47,403 nucleotides of DNA from an uncultured Mediterraneibacter sp. (lineage in GTDB: Bacteria > Bacillota > Clostridia > Lachnospirales > Lachnospiraceae). The translations under genes were made by a program, and so were the position numbers. Position 1 is the first letter of the stretch; each line of letters starts with the position of its first letter. Below, piece by piece: positions 32,165 through 38,417 of the stretch. The notes beneath the pieces are model-generated. The model saw only the letters and a list, made by a program, of their open reading frames with translations. It was not told where the DNA came from and made no database searches. Where the stretch lies: NCBI GenBank assembly GCA_944384505.1, contig CALWTQ010000024.1:1-47403 (forward strand), given 5' to 3'.

Positions 32165-32341
32165 TTACCGCTGATTTTCCCTCTGTTGTTTCCTCATGTG
32201 GCGGATATAAAGCCGGACAGCTTTCTCTGCCAACTGGCCTGCCGTCACCTCTTTTCCCAATCGCCTTGATTCCCGTTTTGCTATCTGATCCAGTTCCCGT
32301 AGCATTGGTTCTGGAACATCTACTGTCAGTATCTTTGCCAT
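32165..32341 (-). CDS. 58-residue ribbon-helix-helix (CopG-like) protein
   Basis: The frame reads MAKILTVDVPEPMLRELDQI, then AKRESRRLGKEVTAGQLAEK and AVRLYIRHMRKQQRENQR. A strand (KILTVDVP) and two helices match the ribbon-helix-helix DNA-binding fold. AGAGGT lies 5 nt before the ATG, and the upstream gene's stop is only 9 bp away. It follows the ParM-like and partner genes, so it might bind the partition site or regulate that operon; both are inferences. The stop is TAA at 32167-32165. Confidence 0.65.
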   Translation of the reverse strand: MAKILTVDVPEPMLRELDQIAKRESRRLGKEVTAGQLAEKAVRLYIRHMRKQQRENQR

Positions 32342-32350
32342 CTCTACCTC

Positions 32351-32638
32351 TCATTCTTCCTGCAGCATCGACAGGAACTCTATCATTTCTTCCGGAACAT
32401 TGTCCGTATCTGTATGTTCCGATTTTTCTGTGTCTGCCTGTATATACATGCCCTGCATCTCTTCCCGGACAGCTCTGCGGATCACATCTTCCAATGAAGC
32501 CGTCTGCTCATACGCCAGGATCGCATGGACCAGATATGCTGTCTTTTCTCTTTCCGGAACATCCAGCAGCGTTTCCCAGGCTTTCCTGTGATCAGGATTC
32601 TTCAGGTTCGGTCGAAAAGAAAAAACGGGCCGTTTCAT
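32351..32638 (-). CDS. small partner of the ParM-like protein (ParR-like candidate)
   Basis: A 95-residue protein, basic at the N-terminus (MKRPVFSFRPNLKNPDHRKA), helical in the middle (AYLVHAILAYEQTASLEDVI) and acidic at the end. The start overlaps the parM-like stop by 4 bp (ATGA). Its position, just behind an actin-like gene, and its size suggest a ParR-type adaptor linking filaments to DNA. No clear ribbon-helix-helix fold is read from the sequence, and the family is not recognised with confidence. Confidence 0.5.
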   Translation of the reverse strand: MKRPVFSFRPNLKNPDHRKAWETLLDVPEREKTAYLVHAILAYEQTASLEDVIRRAVREEMQGMYIQADTEKSEHTDTDNVPEEMIEFLSMLQEE

Positions 32639-33552
32639 CGTTTCGACATCTGCTCTGCAAGCCGTTCAAACCCGGCAGCGTTCAGATTTACGTCCGGCAG
32701 GGTAACAAGCCGACACAGGCGGTCCTGGGGCGTCACATACCGTCTAAAAAGCTCCGCTCCGCCACCGAGAACCACGGACGGGATTGCCCGCAGATCAAAG
32801 CCGCACTCCATGATCGCAGACAAAATCCTCTGAATATAATTTCTTCCCGTCTGCCGGATCAGTCGTATTGCATCTTCCGAGACACTGCATTGCTTACCAC
32901 TAAGGACGCGCTCCACCTGGGCGTCCGTCACAGACAGCCCGGTATCCCGTCGGACAATCTCCATTGCTTCCTCCTGGCAGCGGATCACACCCAGTTCCAG
33001 GCTGCGGCAGGTAGCGGCGTTTGGAACACCATTGTCCAGCCGCATGATATCCAGCGTCCAGCCGCCGATATCTGCCAGAAGCACGGAAGGCTCCCCGGCG
33101 AACACATCTGGCCGGATTGCCATGACAGAATATCCCTGTGGGAACAGTTTTACATCCGAGATGCGAATCTCATAGGCGATCCCTTCGTACTGGAACACAG
33201 CCGGATTTTTCTTTCCCAGCAGATATTCCCTGAAATTTTTCTTTTCCCTGCCGAACGTGGTGAGCGGCAGTCCTGCCGCCAACACCACGTCCGCCTTTGG
33301 CGAAGCACCCCGGAACTGGATCTCCTGTGCGATTGCCGCCAAAGTCAGCAGGTAATAGTTCTGGTTCTCCGTTTTCGTGCGGATCAGCGGCTGCCGTCCG
33401 GTTCCGCACACATAGTATTTCCCTTCAAACTGCAGGACTCCCCGGTTCGTATATGGCTCATGTTCATACGCCGATACGCCGGAGGGAAAACAGCAGTGCT
33501 TTGTTTTCATGGCAGAATAGCCATGGTCAATCCCTATGATCACCGATTTCAT
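32635..33552 (-). CDS. ParM/StbA-like actin-fold ATPase
   Basis: A 305-residue actin-like protein. Phosphate-1-like start: VIIGIDHGYSAMKTKH. Phosphate-2-like: VLLADIGGWTLDIMRL. Adenosine-binding region: PSVVLGGGAELFRRYV. This is the plan of ParM/StbA proteins that push plasmid copies apart. On an ICE it may keep the excised circle or replicating form from being lost. The ATG at 33552 is placed next to TAGGAG, with a GTG one codon earlier as an alternative. Next gene overlaps by 4 bp (32351-32638). Confidence 0.85.
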   Translation of the reverse strand: MKSVIIGIDHGYSAMKTKHCCFPSGVSAYEHEPYTNRGVLQFEGKYYVCGTGRQPLIRTKTENQNYYLLTLAAIAQEIQFRGASPKADVVLAAGLPLTTFGREKKNFREYLLGKKNPAVFQYEGIAYEIRISDVKLFPQGYSVMAIRPDVFAGEPSVLLADIGGWTLDIMRLDNGVPNAATCRSLELGVIRCQEEAMEIVRRDTGLSVTDAQVERVLSGKQCSVSEDAIRLIRQTGRNYIQRILSAIMECGFDLRAIPSVVLGGGAELFRRYVTPQDRLCRLVTLPDVNLNAAGFERLAEQMSKR

Positions 33553-33557
33553 CACTC

Positions 33558-34238
33558 CTATCTGACACTCTCATTCCTGTTCTTCTGTTTCTTTACCTCT
33601 CTTTTTCCCTGCTCCCATAATTCCTTGATACGTGGGTTATTTAAATTCCAAGCCGTTCTTCCGCTGTTGTATCCCGGCCATTCTTTTACGTTATGTTTCC
33701 TGCATATAAGAGGAAATGCAACTGATGTTTCTTTCAAGTCCATCGGATATTCGATCAGCGGATGATACACAATATCTTTTGTGACTTCCGCTGAATATCT
33801 TTTGACCATCTCGTCTGGACAAATATCATAAGGTTTCTTCTTGGTAGCCTGCTCATATGCACGGTATCCTACAGAATACATTCTCTCAAAAAAACAGTAT
33901 TCGTCCATTTTTATATGGGAAAGCTGATCCGGATCTTTCAGTACGTCATAATAGTTTTTCTCTCCCTGTGCGATCAGCCATGACCGGAAATCCATAAAGC
34001 CATCATCCGAACATTCTCCTGCTACTACGCTTGCTGCACTCCATAGTCCATATTTATCCGCCGCATCATGATAACTCAGAAAAATGCATTGGAAACCTAT
34101 GATCTGTTCCGATCCCATCGTCTTCAGCCGTTCAACGATCCAATGCTCTTCTTTCGCCATGTCTGTGCCGCAGGCTGCTCTCATCTCATCGATCAGATGC
34201 CAGAACTCCTCTTTCGTCATTTTCAATTCTCTGCTCAT
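33558..34238 (-). CDS. DUF4240 domain protein
   Basis: A 226-residue soluble protein. The N-terminal 110 residues fit DUF4240: MTKEEFWHLIDEMRAACGTD, then QIIGFQCIFLSYHDAADKYG with LWSAASVVAGECSDDGFMDFRSWL, and a PDQLSHI segment. The C-terminal part is unfamiliar (KRYSAEVTKDIVYHPLIEYP) and ends in basic residues. DUF4240 has no agreed function. The ATG follows AGGAGAAAAATAT. It lies 5 bp before the ParM-like gene and after a terminator-like hairpin (34264-34288). Confidence 0.75.
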   Translation of the reverse strand: MSRELKMTKEEFWHLIDEMRAACGTDMAKEEHWIVERLKTMGSEQIIGFQCIFLSYHDAADKYGLWSAASVVAGECSDDGFMDFRSWLIAQGEKNYYDVLKDPDQLSHIKMDEYCFFERMYSVGYRAYEQATKKKPYDICPDEMVKRYSAEVTKDIVYHPLIEYPMDLKETSVAFPLICRKHNVKEWPGYNSGRTAWNLNNPRIKELWEQGKREVKKQKNRNESVR

Positions 34239-34263
34239 ATATTTTTCTCCTTACATAACGAAA

Positions 34264-34288
34264 GACCGCTCCAGATGTCGGAACAGTC
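34264..34288 (-). terminator. weak terminator-like hairpin
   Basis: On the minus strand GACTGTTCC pairs with GGAGCGGTC (9 bp, two G-U pairs) around a seven-base loop, followed by TTTCGTT. The T run is short, so termination may be partial, feeding DUF4240, the ParM-like protein and RHH genes from promoter C. Confidence 0.45.
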
Positions 34289-34305
34289 TCTCATTTCTTC
34301 ATTTG

Positions 34306-34914
34306 CTATTGCTTCAATAATGTCAGCATATCTTCTATCCCATATCGATAGGCAAGTTCCCCATAGTACAGCCACTCTGCCTCCACCGCTGATATATATT
34401 CATCTACCGCCTGCCTTGTCTCTTTAGAAAGATGCATTTCATCCAGCCTTTTTCCCAGTTCATCTGCCTGTTCCCTTCGCCGGCGAAACTCCGCATTCTC
34501 TAGGAACTCCCGGTCTGCATCGTCCATGCGTCCATCCTTCAAATGCTCCAGAATACTCATCCGTCGATTCCCTGCATCCGGTGCGTTGCTTTCTTCCGAC
34601 AGGTCAGTCAGCAGCCTGTTAAGATCCCGCATATCCGCCTGTCCGAGAAAGTAAAAGTATTCTCTTTCCAGAGCTTCCACATCTGATTTCAGATTCATGT
34701 AATTGCCAAATGCCTTATGCTCTTCCTCTGTCAGAAAGATTTCTGCCTCTTCATCCCACAACCTGTCCAGGACTGGATACTCCCTCAAAAGGAGACTTCT
34801 CTTGTCTAAGAGTTCCTGATACTCCGGATTACTTTTGAGGAGATACCGGACAACCCTCTGGTCAAATACGACTTCAAACATCTCTGCCCATATCTTATCC
34901 CGTTTCAATTTCAC
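34306..34914 (-). CDS. conserved ICE protein, paralogue of 35574-35963
   Basis: A 202-residue acidic, helical soluble protein. The first 95 residues align with those of 35574-35963 (MFEVVFDQRVVRYLLKSNPE, then LLDKRSLLLREYPVLDR, LTEEEHKAFGNYM, LEREYFYFLGQA). The remaining 100 residues are unique and charged. I do not recognise a named function. The start is GTG at 34914, 7 nt after GGAGG. It is driven by promoter copy C and likely heads a transcript reaching the ParM-like genes. Confidence 0.65.
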   Translation of the reverse strand: MKLKRDKIWAEMFEVVFDQRVVRYLLKSNPEYQELLDKRSLLLREYPVLDRLWDEEAEIFLTEEEHKAFGNYMNLKSDVEALEREYFYFLGQADMRDLNRLLTDLSEESNAPDAGNRRMSILEHLKDGRMDDADREFLENAEFRRRREQADELGKRLDEMHLSKETRQAVDEYISAVEAEWLYYGELAYRYGIEDMLTLLKQ

Positions 34915-34938
34915 GTTGTCACCTCCATTCTGGCAACA

Positions 34939-34985
34939 ACCATACTCCAAGGATGAGCAGAAAGCTATCCACACAATCTTACAAA
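34939..34985 (-). promoter_or_regulatory. conserved ICE promoter, copy C
   Basis: Minus-strand order: TTTGT (34985-34981), 12 nt, ATAGCTTTC (34968-34960), 15 nt, TATGGT (34944-34939), 24 nt before the GTG at 34914. Upstream, GATAGT and ACTATC form an inverted repeat whose last half ends 38 nt before ATAGCTTTC, exactly as in copy D. The conserved distance suggests a second protein-binding site at these two copies. Confidence 0.65.
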
Positions 34986-35073
34986 AGAATCGTCTCTAAA
35001 TTGGCAGATAGTAACAGCTTTGCTCACTATCTGGGAATATTTTGTACATTTAGGAGAACCTTCCCTCAAGCCG

Positions 35074-35355
35074 TTAGATTTCCTTCTTATCTATCGTCTT
35101 TGCACGACAGTATATATGATCAATCTTATATCCGTTTTCTTCCAAATCACTCCGTATTCTTTCTATGCCATATCTGGAAAAACTTTCTGCTTCTTTTCTA
35201 CTGTCATCATGGCATGTAAAAATATATTCCAGACACATTTTATAACCGCAGAAATGGAACGATAAATCACCTTCTATATAGTAAGACAGCAAGTCATTCC
35301 CTTTCATGATATCCGTAATCTTCTCCATCATCTGCTTCTTTGTTTTTTCGAACAT
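35074..35355 (-). CDS. small conserved hypothetical protein
   Basis: A 93-residue soluble protein: charged helix first (MFEKTKKQMMEKITDIMKGN), then DLLSYYIEGDLSFHFCGYKM, and a C-terminal mixed region with IRSDLEENGYKIDHIYCRA. No family recognised. Its ATG directly abuts the stop of a 23-codon frame (35356-35427), and GGAAGG lies 19 nt upstream inside that frame, so translation may be coupled. Promoter copy C follows this gene by about 90 bp. Confidence 0.6.
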   Translation of the reverse strand: MFEKTKKQMMEKITDIMKGNDLLSYYIEGDLSFHFCGYKMCLEYIFTCHDDSRKEAESFSRYGIERIRSDLEENGYKIDHIYCRAKTIDKKEI

Positions 35356-35427
35356 CTACAGATTAAATTCGCCTTCCGGAATTCCGGTTGATAATTCTAC
35401 TCTTGTCTTCACTCTGTAATCTCTCAT
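35356..35427 (-). CDS. possible 23-residue leader peptide or small protein
   Basis: The frame reads MRDYRVKTRVELSTGIPEGE and ends FNL, with AGGAGG 4 nt before the ATG. Its TAG stop is immediately followed by the ATG of 35074-35355, a coupling arrangement. It sits just past a terminator hairpin (35500-35536). The content is not obviously functional. Confidence 0.4.
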   Translation of the reverse strand: MRDYRVKTRVELSTGIPEGEFNL

Positions 35428-35499
35428 ACATCCTCCTGCTAAAATGCAGATCATCGTCTGCTTTCAGATTTTCTTGTTCTCATTTTCTTTATACCCGTC

Positions 35500-35536
35500 A
35501 AAAATATTTCAGGACGGGATCGAATTCCCCGTCCTG
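35500..35536 (-). terminator. intrinsic terminator after 35574-35963
   Basis: On the minus strand, CAGGACGGG and CCCGTCCTG pair (9 bp) around an eight- to nine-base loop, followed by AAATATTTTTGA. It ends the transcript from promoter D about 40 bp after the stop codon. Genes at 35356-35427 and 35074-35355 would then need read-through or another start. Confidence 0.7.
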
Positions 35537-35573
35537 TTTCTCTCTTATGTTCTTGATGTCGCTGCTGTCTTTT

Positions 35574-35963
35574 TTATTCATGTGCTGTATCTTCCGACTC
35601 ACCACCTTCATCTTCCTTGCATTTTTCTTCCCGGTTTATCTCCTGATACAGCTTTTTCAACAGTTCTTTATAGGAAAGCATCGCAGCCTGGGCATAATAA
35701 ACACTATATGATTTTTCCAACACCTCCATTTCGGTCTGATTGTCCATGTACTCCCTGAGTGCCCGATGTTCCTCTTTGTTTAAACTGATTTCATCATCGC
35801 CGATTTCCAGAGCAATAATCGTGGGATACCTCTTAACTAACTCTTCCTGTCTGCACCTCAATTTTTTATAGTCCGGATGGCGGCTGCTCAGGTAAGAAAC
35901 TACTTTTCCGTCTATCTGCGGTTCAAGTATCTCCAGCCATAACGCATCTAGCTTTTCCTGCAT
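35574..35963 (-). CDS. conserved ICE protein, short paralogue of 34306-34914
   Basis: A 129-residue acidic helical protein. It shares with 34306-34914 an N-terminal block (LWLEILEPQIDGKVVSYLSS, then YKKLRCRQEELVKRYPTI, LNKEEHRALREYM, LEKSYSVYYAQA). The C-terminal 30 residues are strongly acidic. Function unknown. It stands alone between promoter copy D and a terminator. The two paralogues also share their leader sequence, which suggests duplication of gene and promoter together. Confidence 0.65.
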   Translation of the reverse strand: MQEKLDALWLEILEPQIDGKVVSYLSSRHPDYKKLRCRQEELVKRYPTIIALEIGDDEISLNKEEHRALREYMDNQTEMEVLEKSYSVYYAQAAMLSYKELLKKLYQEINREEKCKEDEGGESEDTAHE

Positions 35964-36007
35964 AGTCTTTCTCTCCCTTCATACGGCACAGCCTTATTCA
36001 CTAAGGG

Positions 36008-36054
36008 ACAATACCTGCAACAGGGAAAGAAAGCTATCCACCATACTTGACAAA
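36008..36054 (-). promoter_or_regulatory. conserved ICE promoter, copy D
   Basis: Minus-strand order: TTTGT (36054-36050), 12 nt, ATAGCTTTC (36037-36029), 15 nt, TATTGT (36013-36008), 44 nt before the ATG at 35963. An upstream GATAG and CTATC pair ends 38 nt before ATAGCTTTC, as in copy C. It lies between the stop of 36090-36629 and the gene it serves. Confidence 0.65.
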
Positions 36055-36089
36055 AAGACTGGCGGAAAACCGGAAGATAGTGACAAAAG

Positions 36090-36629
36090 CTATCTCGCAC
36101 CTCGTTCTGTCGGTTTCCTTCGTGTGTTTTCTATATTGCGAAGTTCCCCGAAAAGATACCTTGCATTCTGCTTCATCCATGCAAAACTTGTTTCTTCTGG
36201 GACATAAATACTGAGGATTGCCGCATCGGAAATTTTTCTATTTCCATCCGTACGGTAAAACTCTGTAAAACTGCCCCACCATCCGTCAGCACCTGTATGT
36301 ATATCTAGTTCCCGTCCGTCCACTTCTATATGGTATCTCGCCGTATCTACCGCAACACCTTTGGACTCGGTCTGTTGCCCTTCATACATCCTGCTATTCA
36401 TGTAAATCTTCAGGTCTTGTGATGGTGCGAAATATAAGTCCATATATTTCAGAATAAATCTTCCATCTTCCGGATCCGGCTCTTCTTTCAAGACCAGCCT
36501 TGTGTCAAAATATTTTTCCGGCCTATAATCAATCAGTACATTTTTAAAACGTTCCTTGTTCTCCAAGCATAATGGATCTCCGAACAGGATATGCCCGGGA
36601 CGCCTGATCTGATATATTTCTTCTCTCAT
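36090..36629 (-). CDS. conserved hypothetical protein at the ICE right end
   Basis: A 179-residue soluble protein beginning MREEIYQIRRPGHILFGDPL. It has a beta-rich middle (GVAVDTARYHIEVDGRELDI, followed by GADGWWGSFTEFYR), somewhat like DUF4241 proteins, but I am not sure of the family. The ATG at 36629 is chosen because GGAGGA lies 10 nt upstream; the longer frame from a GTG at 36647 would contain that site. It is the outermost ICE gene on this side and is preceded by a terminator hairpin. Confidence 0.55.
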   Translation of the reverse strand: MREEIYQIRRPGHILFGDPLCLENKERFKNVLIDYRPEKYFDTRLVLKEEPDPEDGRFILKYMDLYFAPSQDLKIYMNSRMYEGQQTESKGVAVDTARYHIEVDGRELDIHTGADGWWGSFTEFYRTDGNRKISDAAILSIYVPEETSFAWMKQNARYLFGELRNIENTRRKPTERGAR

Positions 36630-36675
36630 CTGTTTTCTTTCCTCCACACTGCTTTCTTAATTTTAATCTATAAAT

Positions 36676-36717
36676 GAAAAAATCAGCTCTCAGGGTATCC
36701 TCTCCCTAATGCTGATT
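36676..36717 (-). terminator. intrinsic terminator at the ICE right end
   Basis: On the minus strand, AATCAGC and GCTGATT pair, with an inner AGGG and CCCT pair, followed by TTTTTTC. It lies about 50 bp before the first ICE gene and after the broken ABC gene. It can stop host transcription from the interrupted operon from running into the element, and may also act as a leader for 36090-36629. Confidence 0.6.
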
Positions 36718-36734
36718 ATCACTCTCTCAATATT

Positions 36735-36845
36735 TACTGTATACACAAATTTCCAAACTGTCTGTGTATCCTGTTCTTATTTTTTCTCTTTTTCAACTGG
36801 ATACACTTAATACACGCTCCTATTCCTTCCTCTACTTTACGTCGG
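36735..36845. other. ICE right end with repeated GTGTAT(C)C blocks and the insertion junction
   Basis: The ABC-ATPase coding sequence runs normally up to LAD, whose codons end at about 36,842, and then turns into GTAAAGTAG. The element therefore ends within about 5 bp of 36,840. Inside the end are GTGTATCC at 36764-36771 and GGATACAC at 36799-36806 (an inverted pair) and GTATACAC at 36739-36746. Such repeats at an ICE terminus could be recombinase or excisionase sites. There is no second copy of the target gene within the window. Confidence 0.55.
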
Positions 36846-37350
36846 CAAGGATAATGCTGGGTTTTGACGCTACTGCCCGGGCGATGGCGGCTCTCTGCTG
36901 CTGTCCTCCGGAGAGCATGCCCGGCAGGGCGTCCTGCTTTTCCTCCAGATGAAGCAGCTCCAGGATCTCCCTTACAAAATGCCGGTCAACTCTTTTCCCG
37001 TCCAGTTCAACCGGGAGAACCACATTATCATATACGCTCAGATCAGGCACCAGGTTATAATTCTGGAAGATGAATCCCACTTTTCTTCTGCGGAAAATGG
37101 CCAGCTGCTCTCTGTTCATCTCTGACAGCCGTTTTCCGTCCACATATACCTCTCCTGAAGTGGGGACGTCCAGGCCGCCGATCATATGAAGCAGCGTACT
37201 CTTTCCGCTTCCCGATCTGCCGATAATAGCCACAAATTCACGTTCTTCTACGGAGAAATCCACTCCGTCCAGGGCTTTCACTATATTCTCCCCAAGACGA
37301 TAATATTTTTTCAGCCCTTCTGTTCTAACAATTTGATCCTTCATATTCAT
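36832..37350 (-). pseudogene. BceA/MacB-like ABC ATPase truncated by the ICE
   Basis: The surviving 172 residues have Walker A (GRSGSGKS), the Q-loop (FIFQNYNLVP) and the signature LSGGQQQR. The frame stops at SIILADVK, where the family continues DEPTGNLD. The catalytic Glu, D-loop and switch His are therefore gone, and the product cannot hydrolyse ATP normally. The partner permease would be beyond the left edge if the other half of the gene survives. The gene follows a two-component pair and an operator-bearing promoter, as in BceRS-AB-type loci. A hairpin lies between its ribosome-binding site and its ATG. Confidence 0.9.
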
Positions 37351-37352
37351 CC

Positions 37353-37372
37353 GCGCCGGCAGATACCGGCGC
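37353..37372 (-). promoter_or_regulatory. hairpin between the ribosome-binding site and start of the ABC ATPase
   Basis: GCGCCGG and CCGGCGC form a perfect 7-bp stem with a six-base loop. The AGGAGGA site (37380-37374) is 23 nt from the first ATG (37350), too far for normal use. If the hairpin folds, the effective distance becomes 3 nt to that ATG or 9 nt to the ATG at 37344, so the folded leader would favour the second start. A structure-bridged site is inferred, not shown. Confidence 0.5.
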
Positions 37373-37390
37373 TTCCTCCTTTCTGAGTCC

Positions 37391-37448
37391 AGAATAGCTG
37401 ATGAAAATCACAAACCAGTCTCATTTCCAAAGAATCACAAAACTGTGA
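37391..37448 (-). promoter_or_regulatory. promoter and response-regulator operator of the ABC transporter
   Basis: The operator TCACA-AAAC-TGTGA spans 37435-37448. The -10 candidate is TATTCT (37396-37391) and no good -35 is present, as expected for an activated promoter. The gap from -10 to operator is 38 bp, almost the same as at the regulator's own promoter (39 bp, 39186-39244). Operators of the TNACA-N4-TGTNA type upstream of the -35 are known for BceR-like regulators. Confidence 0.6.
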
Positions 37449-37469
37449 AAATCCTTCATTGCGCATCAA

Positions 37470-38417
37470 CTAATGATTAGGCAGATATATGCAGAAGTCC
37501 GATCCCTTCCCCGGCTTGGACCTCACCTGGATATATCCGTCCTGCAGTTCTGCAATCTTCCTCGCCAGATAGAGGCCGATTCCAACGCCCTCCTGCCCGT
37601 GCACTTCCGGCTCCCGGTAAAACCTGGTAAAGATCTGAGCCTGGCGCTCCAGGGCGATTCCTTTCCCTGTATCTCTCACATGAATCTCCGTAAATATCTC
37701 TCTTTTTGCCATGAAGATCTCTATACTGCCGCCTTTTTCTGTATATTTCACACTGTTATCCAGCAGATTATACACTGCCTCCTCCGTCCATTTCCCGTCA
37801 TGAGGCGTTATCAGTTTTCCCTTTGATTCTGCCGGCGCAGAATGGTTTTCCACAGACACTGACAGACGGATCTCTTTTGCCTCCGCCGCAGGGACGATAG
37901 CGGACACCGCTCTTCCTATTGTTTCTGTCAGATCCTCATTTTCTTTCCTGATCTGAATTACCCCTGTCTCCAGGCGGGACATTTTCACCATGCTCTTAAA
38001 GAGAAAGTCCAGCTTATCTGTCTGATGATCCAGTTTGTCCACAATCTCCATAATATCCCGCGGAAGCTGTCTGCTCTTTAAGATCTCCAGATAGATCTTC
38101 TGGTTGGCAAGTGGCGTTTTCGTCTGATGAGAAATGTCCGAGATCAGTTCCTTTATCTGTTCTTTATTCTGCTGCGTTTCCTGATCCTTCTTCTCCAGGA
38201 TATGATTCACCCTGTGCAGTTTTTCATTGACCTTTCCCAGGAGGGAGTCATCCATCCCCTGGATTTCCTCCGGCTCCTGCCCCCGGATGACTGCGTCCAG
38301 GTTCTGCTCCAGAGAATCTGCGAACTCCCAGACGTCCTTCTTTAACCGGCGCAGCCGCCATCCCATGACCGCCGCGGCCGCCGCGGCGCAGATCGCTGTG
38401 ATTACTGACCAATCCAT
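37470..38417 (-). CDS. sensor histidine kinase with almost no input domain (BceS/VncS-like)
   Basis: A 315-residue kinase. One membrane helix near the N-terminus (VITAICAAAAAAVMGWRL), then a short linker, the H-box SDISHQTKTPLANQKIYLEI, the N-box YNLLDNSVKYTEKGG, the G-boxes DTGKGIAL and GVGIGLYLARKIAEL, ending at LPNH. With no extracellular loop it probably cannot sense a ligand by itself; in Bce-type systems the partner ABC transporter does. That transporter is now interrupted. The ATG at 38417 overlaps the regulator's end by 16 bp. Confidence 0.9.
   Translation of the reverse strand: MDWSVITAICAAAAAAVMGWRLRRLKKDVWEFADSLEQNLDAVIRGQEPEEIQGMDDSLLGKVNEKLHRVNHILEKKDQETQQNKEQIKELISDISHQTKTPLANQKIYLEILKSRQLPRDIMEIVDKLDHQTDKLDFLFKSMVKMSRLETGVIQIRKENEDLTETIGRAVSAIVPAAEAKEIRLSVSVENHSAPAESKGKLITPHDGKWTEEAVYNLLDNSVKYTEKGGSIEIFMAKREIFTEIHVRDTGKGIALERQAQIFTRFYREPEVHGQEGVGIGLYLARKIAELQDGYIQVRSKPGKGSDFCIYLPNH

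Noticed and set aside
32266-33765. Plus-strand 499-codon open frame
   Set aside because: It lies opposite the ParM-like, partner and DUF4240 genes; the product has no recognisable domain and the minus-strand genes have ribosome-binding sites and family motifs.
35500-35540. CRISPR-like or recombination repeat
   Set aside because: It is a single hairpin followed by a T run, explained as a terminator; no repeated spacers exist anywhere in the window.
36050-36095. A fifth promoter copy at ATAGCTTTT near 36,083
   Set aside because: It has T in place of the final C and no TATgGT block 15 nt downstream; it belongs to the GATAG/CTATC dyad of copy D.
36832-37350. Intact short ABC ATPase
   Set aside because: The frame ends directly after the Walker B Asp, losing the catalytic Glu and switch His, so it is a truncation.
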